Part shown: in pieces, positions 22,151 through 31,246 of the stretch | Layout: each line of letters opens with the position of its first letter | How positions within the stretch are numbered: the stretch's first letter is position 1 | Assembly: GCA_014904985.1 (NCBI GenBank) | Contig: MU128973.1 | Coordinates: 195,514-259,513 of the forward strand | Reading direction: 5' to 3' | DNA from: Hydnum rufescens UP504 | Lineage: Eukaryota; Basidiomycota; Agaricomycetes; Cantharellales; Hydnaceae | Length of the DNA stretch: 64,000 bases | Made by a program: the position numbers and the translations under genes | The notes under the pieces: model-generated | The model's database searches: none | Told to the model about the DNA's origin: nothing | Seen by the model: only the letters and a program-made list of their open reading frames with translations

Positions 22151-23057
22151 TCATTTGGGGGTTGCAGCTGTCTGTTGTCATCATTTCAAGAGCTTCAAAT
22201 TCAACCCTAGAATTGAATGATAATGAACATTAGTAAAAAAAATTCAAAGTGATGCTGAAGGGGCAGCTTGCACTGCTCCTTTGGCATCACTGTAGATGTA
22301 GAAAGTTTTAAGAAAGAACCCTGTAGTACCACACACCTGCATTGGTGGGTGTGTGGTACTCATTGTTGCCCAGGGTTGTGTACCTTTGACTGCTGGTTTT
22401 CTGTACAGTTCTCAGGGGGGTTGGGTTGGTTTTGGGCATGTACTCATTTGGGGGGAAGGAAGATCTAGAATACAAAAATTTAGATCAGTAAAGTTAACAC
22501 AACACAAAAAGAGCTGCCTTTGCAGCTCTTTTTGTGCCATTGGGGGTGCATTACATTACATACCTTGTATAGAACCACACACCCACAGTAGTGGGTGTGT
22601 GGTTTGTCTCTTCATGTGGCACATCATCATTTGTGGATCCTGTTTGCAGGTGTGTTATTGTTCTGGGGGGTTGCTTCATGGGTCTTCATTTGTGGCAATA
22701 CCTATAATAAAATAATATTAGTTAAAAAATGTAAAGTGACACAAAAAGAGCAGCCTTCACTGCTCTTTTTGTGCAGCTGCATCTATTGGGGGGGAGGAGA
22801 CTCACCTTACAGTACCACCCCTGCTGCAGTGGGTGTGGTTCCTGAGCCCACTCATTGGGCAGCCTGTTGTTTGTTTTGGTTTTGACCTGGAATAATAAAG
22901 GCTACATTAGTATAAGATTCATAGCAGTGCAAAAAGAGTAGCTTGTGCTACTCTTTTGCACTATTGTATCTACTGAGACAAAACTTGCCTTATGACCACA
23001 CACCTGCTGATGCAGGTGTGTGGTTGTGTGGTTGTGGTCATGCAGTCATGGTCATGT

Positions 23058-23131
23058 ACTGTTGCTGCTGCTGTTGCTGCTGTTGCTGTTGCTGCTGCTG
23101 CTGCTGCTGCTGCTGTTGCTGTTGCTGTTGT
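23058..23131. repeat. CTG/TTG triplet microsatellite
   Basis: About 24 uninterrupted CTG/TTG triplets in the left palindrome arm. The corresponding CAG/CAA tract in the right arm (about 23653-23676) has about 8. Such repeats form hairpins themselves. Translation would give poly-Q, poly-A or poly-C by frame; none belongs to a credible gene. Confidence 0.9.
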
Positions 23132-23751
23132 GTTGGGGTCATGTGGTCACATTTCTGTTGCTGGGTGTGGCTGCATAGTTGTAAATTCAATGCCAGCAAT
23201 TGCCGATACTCAAGAAGCACCCAAATGCTGGCACTGCAAGCACAGCACACAATAGTACCAAGCATGTATATTTAAAATAAATACTATATAATGAATATTT
23301 GTCCAGGAAAACCTGAAGAAGGTGATGATAATTAGTCAGAGCCCAATAAGGCATGAGATGGAAAATTTCAGAGTGGATTGGGCCAATTTGGATGTGTAGA
23401 AGTGGCCCAATCCACTCTGAAATTTGCCATCTCATGCCTTATTGGGCTCTGACTAATTATCATCACCTTCTTCAGGTTTTCCTGGACAAATATTCATTAT
23501 ATAGTATTTATTTTAAATATACATGCTTGGTACTATTGTGTGCTGTGCTTGCAGCACCAGTGCTTGGGTGCTTCTTGAGTATCAGCAATTGCCAGCATTA
23601 AATTTGCAACTACACAGCCACACCCAGCAACAGAAATGCAACCACATGACCATGACACAACAGCAACAGCAGCAGCAATGGTGCATGACCATGACTGCAT
23701 GACCACAACCACATGACCACACACCTGCTGATGCAGGTGTGTGGTCATAAG

Positions 23752-24731
23752 GTAAGTTTTGTCTCAGTAGATACAATAGTGCAAAAGAGTAGTGCAAGCT
23801 ACTCTTTTTGTGCTGCTATGAATTTTATACTAATGTAGCCTTTATTATTCCAGGTCAAAACCAAAACAAACAACAGGCCACCCAATGAGTGGGCTCAGGA
23901 ACCACACCTGCTGTGGCAGGTGTGGTACTGTAAGGTGAGTCTCCTCCCCCCCAATAGATGCAGCCACACAAAAAGAGCAGCTTTTGCTGCTCTTTGTGCA
24001 TCACTTTACATTTTTTAACTAATATTATTTTATTATAGGTATTGCCACAAATGAAGACCCACAAAGCAACCCCCCAGAATGATAACATGCCTGCAAATGG
24101 GATCTGTGAATGATGATGTGCCACATGAAGAGATGAACCACACACTCACAGTAGCAGGTGTGTGGTTCTATACTTGATACGTACCCCTGATGATGCAAAA
24201 AGAGCAGCTTTCACTGCTCTTTTTGCATCACTTTTAAGTATTTTTAACTAATGATTTTTTATTCTAGATATCATCACAAAGGAAGTGCCACAAAACAACC
24301 CCTTGACAGAACAAAAACACCCCTGCAAACAATGATGCAGCATGAAGAGAACCACCCACCCACAGTAGCAGGTGTGTGGTTCTATGCCAGTATGTAATGT
24401 TCCCCCAACGATGCAAAAAGAGTGGTGAAAGCTGCTCTTTTTGCATCACTTTTAATTTTTTAACTAATGATTTTTTATTCTAGGTACAGTATTGTCACAA
24501 ATGAAGACCAAAGACCCATGAAGCAAGCCCCCCCCACAATGATGACATGCCTGCAAAGGGGACCCCCAAACAATGACATGCCATGTCAAGAGACGAACCA
24601 CACACCCACCAAAGTGGGTGTGTGGTAATTTTAAGGTGAGCATATAACCATGCAAAAGGAGCAGCATACACTTCTCCTTTTGTGTGGCTTTTCTTTTTTC
24701 CTTTTTACTGATGTATTATATGTTATTTTAG
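23752..24731 (+). other. Series of predicted spliceosomal introns, each containing a hairpin
   Basis: Right arm of the palindrome. Intron-like intervals: 23752-23853 (GTAAGT, TATACTAATG, CCAG), 23935-24038 (GTGAGT, AACTAATA, TATAG), about 24175-24267 (donor mutated, AACTAATG, TCTAG), 24390-24483 (GTATGT, AACTAATG, TCTAG) and 24636-24731 (GTGAGC, TACTGATG, TTTAG). Lengths are 94-104 nt. Each holds one AAAGAGCAGC-type hairpin between donor and branch motif. The left arm has the mirror intron at 22702-22805 (104 nt). Exon-like intervals (e.g. 23854-23934, 81 nt) end a few nt after the CCACACACC hairpin. Splicing is predicted, not shown. Confidence 0.65.
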
Positions 24732-25105
24732 GTTGTCTGAACCCATGACCCCACCAAGCAAACACATGAGAACAGCAATGGACCTGCCAAATGAACCCTG
24801 TGAGAGTTCAAACCCCCAACATGATGACCAAGCCCCATACCAAGTATGAACTGCATGACTGTGGTACAAACCAAGGACCACACTTTGGTGGGTGTGGTCC
24901 TACAAGGTTTTTATTTTTTTTATTTGATTTCTATCTGTACAATGATGCAAAAAGGAGCAGTGCAAGCTGCTCCCTTTGCATCACTTTGAATTTTTCTACT
25001 AATCAAGAGTCCAACTGAAGCCACACCAAAAGAAAACCTGATGAATGCACCACCAAACCCTGCCGAATGAAAAACCAATGCAAACCAGACACCCACCCAC
25101 CTTGG

Positions 25106-27870
25106 TCAGTCATCTAAGCCTACCAAGTTAGGTACCACTTCTGGGGCAGATAATGGTACCTAAGTAGGTCCCATCACTATTTTGGCTGAAATGGCTGAAA
25201 ATTGGCTGAAACTGGGACTTAGAGAATCTCAGACTTGGAGCAGGTCATACAGGCATACCAGGGATAGTTCCATTTATAATTATTTATATTATACATATAC
25301 CCCCAGTCAGCAGGGTTTCCTTCAGTGGTCAGTCCTGTTATTGACTTGTTTATTTATTGGTATATTTATTTAAAAAATTCAATTAATATACTACACCTGC
25401 TTGGGTGGGTATGGTACCATCCCTCAAAATTAAAAAACAAAAATAAGTAGCACCACACCACCCTAGTGGGTGTGGTACTGTCCATACAAATCAAAAGAAA
25501 AAAAAGCACTACTTAGTAGCACCACACACCTGCTTGGGTGGGTGTGTGGTACTGTCCCTCAAAATTTAAAAAAGAAAAAAACTAAGTAGCACCACACCCA
25601 CTTGGGTGGGTGTGGTACAGGGGGCTGGGCTTGATGATTCATCATTGGGTGGGTTGTTTGGATGAGTCATGGGTTGTCATTTTGGGGGCTTCAATTTGGA
25701 TCCTAAAATAATAGCATACATTAGTAAAAAAAAAAATTCAAAGTGATGCAAAGGAGCAGCCTGGGCTGCTCCTCTTGCATCACTGTATATATATATAAAT
25801 TTTTTTTTAAATACCTTGTAGTACCACACACCTGCTTCAGTGGGTGTGTGGTACTCATCTTGTACCATGGTTGCTGTGTAGTTTGGGCTTGGTTTTCCAT
25901 TTCATGGGTCAGCTCAGATCCTAGAATAATAAAAATGATTTGAAGTGAGCAAAAGGAGCACCACAAGCAGCTCCTTTTATGTCACCATACATGTAGAAAG
26001 TTTTAAAAAATACCTATAGTACCACACCCACTTTGGTGGGTGTGTGGTACTTGTTTTGGCCACAGTTGTGCACCCCCCACCATCAGTTTTTCATACAGGG
26101 CTCAGGGGGGCTGGGGGGTTCTTGGGCATGTACTTGTTCAGGGGGAGCAAGATCTAGAATAAAAAAATTTAGATTAGTAAGAAGTTAAAGTGACACAAAA
26201 AGAGCAGCTGTCACTGCTCTTTTGGTGCCACTGTATATATGGTGAATGGGACTCACCTTAGATGACCACACACCCACTGCCACAGGTGTGTGGTCTGGCC
26301 CATTTGCCCTCAGTTTGCTGGTCAGGTGTGGTGAGTTGCATCATGGTTGCAGTTTGCAGGTATTTTTTGGTGGGGTCATGGGTCCTTTTTGGCAGGGTTG
26401 TGGGTCTTGATTGGAGTGTTTTGGGGGGGGGGGGTTGTGGGTTTAGATGAGAACCTGGCACCGGATAATACATAAATAATATGTTAGTAAAAAAGAAAAA
26501 AAGAAAAAGCTATGCCAAAGGAGCAGCATATGCTGCTCCTTCAGTGCCACTATATGTTATGAGAATACTTACCTTAAAATTACCAACACCCACCAAAGTG
26601 GGTGTGTGGTTCCATCTGGGGTTTATGGGTCTTGTGTTGTGTGTTCCCATTTGCAGGATTTGTCTGGTGGGTGTTCCTTGGCCAGTCATCATTTGGGGGT
26701 TTTGTTCAGTACTTGTTGTTTTGGTGGGTTGCATTTGTGGCTTTCCTTTGGTGGGGGCATTGTTATTTCCATGGGGGGGAGTTCATCCAGGGATCTTCAT
26801 TTTGCTGTTTGGGGTTCAGGTGATACTGTAACCTAAAATAATAAATCACATGTTAGTTAAAAAGTAAAATGAGTGTGAAAGAGCAGCAGATGCTGCTCTT
26901 TTCATGCCATTGTGGGTATACAATATTACTTATCTTATAGAACCACACACCCACCATAGTGGATGTGTGGTTCATGGGGGTTCTGGCATCATTCACAGGT
27001 TTCATTTTGCTGGTGGGTTATCATTTCAGGGGGGGGGGGGGTTGTTTCATGGCTCTTCATCTGCAGTGATAACCTAGAATGGATGTATTAGTTCAAAAAT
27101 TAAAAGCAGTGCAAGAAGAGCAGCAAATGCTGCTCTTCTTGCACTGTAGGGGATGTATAAGTTTACTTATCCTATATAGAACCACACACCTGCTGTGGCA
27201 GGTGTGTGGTTCACATCATTGCCACCTCTTGCCCCTTCGTTTCACATGGTTTTGTTGGGGTGTGGTTTCATCTGGTGTGGTTTCATTGGGCATGGCTTCG
27301 TTTGCTGTGGTTCAGTTGCTGTGGTGGTGTGTGAGCCCTAGCCTGTTGGGCCCCATCATTGGGCACCTGGGACCAGGCCAAAACCTAGAATCATCAAAGT
27401 AGTTACTAAAGAAATTTAAACCAATGCAAAAAGAGCAGCTTTCACTGCCGTTTTTGTGCTGTAGGGTATAGAACTTACATAGAACCAGACACCCGCTGTG
27501 GCAGGTGTCTGGTTTGGGTCAGTTCCTTGGTGGGGTGTTCATCAGGTTTTCACTTAGCACAGTTTCAGTTGGGGCTCATATGGATGTTGGTTGGTTGGGG
27601 CTTGTAGGGTATTGGTGCAGCTTGAGACCTAGAATATTAAAATATTAGTTAGAAATTCAAAGCAGCGCAAAAGGAGCAGCTATTGCTGCTCCTTTTGCAC
27701 AGCTGTATCTATTGGGGGGGGGAACTCATGTTAAACAGTGCCACACACCCACCACAGCAGGTGTGTGGTTCCTGGGGCTACCCATAGGGTGGTCTGTCAT
27801 AAACTTACCTTATGACCACACACCCACAGCAGCAGGTGTGTGGTCATGTGGTCGTGGTCACCTCGGTCAG
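25106..27870 (-). repeat. Twin-hairpin exon/intron-like array, block III
   Basis: Begins with TTGGTCAGTCATCTAAGCC (about 25102), a terminus-like sequence that recurs inverted at about 37376-37394. The next 400 bp (25210-25620) parallel 17170-17530 of block I. Intronic hairpins lie at about 25744-25782, 25947-25985, 26191-26229, 26511-26551, 26873-26910, 27108-27145, 27424-27463 and 27665-27703, with exon-side hairpins such as 25823-25852, 26027-26052, 26268-26294, 26942-26972, 27182-27213 and 27812-27846. The unit at 27108 has AAGAAGAGC pairing with GCTCTTCTT, a paired variant. Orientation is minus, as in block I. No coding frame spans units. Confidence 0.8.
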
Positions 27871-28150
27871 CCACTTGGACTGATCTCAAAAGACATGTCG
27901 AACCGCATCAAATTAATTGCCTATGAGGCATCAAAATCCTTTGATCTCAAATAATTTCAATGCCATGACCTCAGGTGACAGACATGGTCTTTTGATCTCA
28001 AATAATATCAACATGGGGACTTAGACTACATAGATCAATGTATCAATGAGCTTCCAAGTTAAATTAATCAGTGTACATCTATTATCTATTCAAGAGACGA
28101 GAAACTACAAGATTGACAAGGACATGAATCCAACAGGATGACAAAAGAGC
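27871..28150. other. Array edge; CpG reappears; no gene
   Basis: About 280 bp between the last hairpin and the stop codon of the next minus-strand gene. CG dinucleotides, scarce since about 10.3 kb, return here. Nothing else recognisable. Confidence 0.45.
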
Positions 28151-30298
28151 TCAAAATAAGGAGGATCCAGCAAACACATTCAATCCAAGGCCCAAATCAG
28201 GATATTGTGCAAGCAATGCATCAAAGTCGCTAGGAGGGACATCATTTGGCACCACAGGGTTGTACACTCCAGTGTTCAGCCCATTTTCCCAGTTAACTGG
28301 CACAGTGAATGGGTCAGGTCCTGAGGCACTGCCAGAAATACCACCAAGTGATGCATCAAATGTAGATGCCCCCTGCTCTTCAGGCTCTTCATCTGACTCT
28401 GCTATGAACTCGCTGGATATCACGTCCCTAGTGCCCTTCTTCCTGCCACCACGAACCCGTTTCTTCTTCTGGACCGGTCCCCCACTCGTATCAGACCTTC
28501 GCTTTCAGGATCTAGATGAGCCTGTGGCAACTGAATTTGACTGTGGGTTGTTGGGTTCTGGGGGGGGGAGCATTTTCAGTGGCTGAAGAACCCACCCCAT
28601 TCACACCATTATGACTTTCTGGTCCACCTGAGCCCTCAGATTCGTATGCTTGCCCAGTGGTAACATGTATTGCATTATATCAATCCACAACAATAGCAGT
28701 GTCATCTGGCAATCTCGTGTCATCCACCAACTGTAGAATTCAAACCCGCTGCGAATCATCCTTTGGTTCAAAAAATGCCCGCCACAGTTTCTTCCAACTA
28801 TCCATTCGGACCACTGATACATCAAGTGACATTAGATTCGGAAAGTCCAACTCTGTGACCCAATTCTCCATCTTCAGATGATTGTTGGCAAGGAATCTGG
28901 GTAGAGTTGCCCATGGCACCCTAGGGACATGGCCAACAAATGGCTTCAGAAGATTTTGGAGCTCTTCTGAAATCTCCTTCCGCATCATGTGCATAGTTTT
29001 TGGGACCTTCCGCCTCATGTCCCTTTGCAGCCGCTGCTCCCCCTGATAGACTAGGATGTGAGAATGAATCATCTTCAGCAACGTGCTGTCCTTGGGAAAT
29101 GATTCATCCAGCCATGCTTTCATCACCGGTGTCCCAGTAAACACAGCATTGTGTTTGGATGCTGCCTCATCAGGAATGCCGCTAAACAATGCACAGAACC
29201 CATGGATGTTCATAGTAGCCATCCATTTCAAATCATTGGTCCAACATTTTGTTGTTTGCTTGATGACTTTACCCATAGCGGCAGGAGATAGTGCGATCGC
29301 AGCGGCCTGGGCAGCCTTTGAAGCATTGTGTTGTTCCACAAGTTCTTTGGCCTTCTTCTTCCACTCAGCAGAGTCTTCACCACCATGTTCAAGAATGAGC
29401 GAACGGTATGCAGGCTGTATAACCTTCTCCACATACTCATGATGAGGCCGAATCCGGGTCAGAATCCTTCTCATACGAGTGATGAAATGCATTCCACGGA
29501 TTCCCTCCACTTTGTCAGTTCTCTGGTATTGATGCCAAGGTTGCCAATCCGCATCACTGACTCCAGAGGTCGCTCCCATTCCTTGGCCTTTTGCTCTAGC
29601 TGTTGATTCATAGCATCAACTATCTCCCTAATCTCAGCAATTTGTTGCTCAGTAAAGGGGCCTCCAAGAGATTTGGCCAGGACCTCATTCGCCACTATCA
29701 ATGTCTCCACCATTCTCAAGACCATGGTCAATCTCATCCTCACTTCCTTCCCCATCATCAAGGAACAGGGGAGTATCATCCCTATGGTCTTGAGTGGGAG
29801 TGGGAGTGGGAGTGCAGAAATCAAAATCCGGTTCGTCAAAATAAAAGGCAAGGGGCGAATGCAAGTGGGGCGAACGCAACTGGAGCGAAGAGTGGTACGG
29901 AGAATTGCCAGGGGAAGCTGGGGAACTGTGAGGAGAGCCCAAGGAATTCCGAGGGGCCAGAGAACTGCCCAGTAGAGAGGGCTGGAGAATTCGACAGTAT
30001 TGTGGACCAGGGAATTGGCAACAGAGCTGACAGGTGAGTGAGCAGGACTTACATCCGCCATGGATTGGATTGGGGGGTGGAGGGCCCCTGACGACAATGG
30101 TGCATCCGACTGTTGTGGTGGTATTTCAACACTCCATTTCATGTGAGGAGCTGCTGACTGTTGAACTAGATCACCAACTACACTTTTCATGGGTGCATCA
30201 GATGACCCTGTTGCTCTGGGCTTAGTGGAAGGCCTGGCCATAGAAGACTCTGCCATTTTACCCTTAGAAAAGGCTGGGCTGGCAGTCGGCACTGTCAC
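28151..30298 (-). CDS. Unrecognised large nuclear-type protein, several exons or frames
   Basis: Minus-strand open stretches 30298-29980, about 29942-29685, about 29700-29540, 29579-28740 and 28423-28151 line up into one product of more than 600 residues. The start at 30298 is followed by a basic, proline/serine-rich region and an acidic region (LFLDDGEGSEDEIDHG). A helical central domain follows (HFITRMRRIL... then WKKKAKELVEQHNASKAA, VPWATLPRFLANNHLKMENW and RMDSWKKLWRAFFEP). Then come a basic NLS-like KKKRVRGGRKKGTR and an acidic, hydrophobic tail (DALLAQYPDLGLGL). Frame changes near 29700 and 29560 may be introns or lesions. I do not recognise the domain. The upstream 30402-30885 minisatellite would lie in its promoter. 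Confidence 0.6.
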
Positions 30299-30401
30299 CT
30301 GTTTATTTCTCTTATACGTTTTTCATGCTTTTGGTGGCATAGCGAATGTGAAGGAGTATGTTGTTATGGAACTTGGGATTTTAGCAGCAGGGGAGTGCAA
30401 T

Positions 30402-30885
30402 AGGTGCAGTGTCAAAATCCAAACCACGATGGCTGGATGGAAAACCAGATATTAACACAGCCGGAGTTGGGAGCACAATGCAGTGTACTGTCAAACTCCA
30501 GGCCACGACGGATGTGTGGAAAAGTTGAGACTAGGGTAGTCAGAGTTGGGAGCGCAAAGCACTGTCAAACTCCAGACCACAATGGATGCATGGAAAAGTT
30601 GAAGTGAGTGCAGCCAGAGTTGGGAGTGCAAGGCACTGTCAAACTCAACCACAACAGATATGTCAAAAAGTTGGGAGTGGAGCAGTCGGAGTTGGGAGTG
30701 CAAAGCACTGTCAAACTCCAGACCACAACAGAGAGATTCTAGGAAGTCGAGTGTAGTGTGGTCGGGGTTGGGAGCACAAGGCACTGTCAAACTCCAGACC
30801 ACAAGATTTATGTAGAGACGGTGTAGTACGGTCGGAGTTTGGAGTGCAATGTGCTGTCAAACTCCAGACACGGTATCAAGAGATA
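30402..30885. repeat. Minisatellite, about seven copies of a 67-78 bp unit
   Basis: Each unit contains GCACTGTCAAACTCCAGACC and GGAGTTGGGAGTGCAA. Units start near 30403, 30479, 30558, 30630, 30700, 30778 and 30850 with irregular inserts. It sits upstream of the minus-strand gene starting at 30298. TGTCAAACTCC and GGAGTTGGGAGTG are partly complementary, so each unit could fold. Confidence 0.85.
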
Positions 30886-31246
30886 AGACGCTGAGAACGA
30901 ATCGATATTGGCGATTGCTGTAATTTCTCCAGGTCTGAATGAAGAGCGTGTTGGTCGGAATTCTCATTTACATACCACATAGGCTCCCACAGGGGGCCAA
31001 GAGTGGTTCAACTACATACTCGAAATTATTCTAAGGGTGGGTGGGAAAATGTAGAGTGGGTGGATGACTATATTCATCCTAGATGTATCATTACATACAT
31101 ACATCAGAAATGAAGGAGAAAAACGTAATGCCAAGGGGGGGAAGGAGACGAAGATGATGATAATGGGGCGATGATGAAGATGACGATGATGACGGAGGTG
31201 ATGAAGGTATTGACAACAAACAGGTTGATGACAAAGAGGAAGAGGA
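30886..31246. other. Intergenic spacer with purine-rich GATGA repeats
   Basis: About 360 bp. The part at 31110-31250 is a run of GATGATGA/GAGGAAGAG on the plus strand, immediately beyond the stop codon of the next minus-strand gene. No gene seen. Confidence 0.5.

Larger units (their letters stand above)
22160..24990. repeat. Giant palindrome of twin-hairpin units, centre about 23395 (block II)
   Basis: The arms are inverted copies from the centre (CCAATCCACTCTGA and its inverse around 23370-23430) out to at least 22460 and 24260, then diverge. Left-arm intronic hairpins lie at about 22252-22288, 22503-22537, 22738-22774 and 22927-22960. Right-arm ones lie at about 23779-23814, 23965-24000, 24193-24230, 24410-24448, 24649-24687 and 24944-24983. 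On each arm the splice-like signals read away from the centre. A CTG-rich run (23058-23131) is much longer in the left arm than its mirror (about 23653-23676). Mirrored frames on opposite strands at 23187-23435 and 23353-23601 are palindrome artefacts. Confidence 0.85.

Noticed and set aside
22943..23275. Open frames rich in poly-Cys, poly-Ala or poly-Gln
   Set aside because: They are translations of the CTG/TTG microsatellite in different frames; no flanking domain or splice-consistent gene supports them.
23187..23601. Mirrored 82-codon hydrophobic frames around the palindrome centre
   Set aside because: Same palindrome artefact; no start context or exon structure.
15085..27870. CRISPR-like array of palindromic repeats
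   Set aside because: Spacing is irregular, the two hairpin types alternate, spacers are related to each other, splice signals are present, and the genome is fungal.
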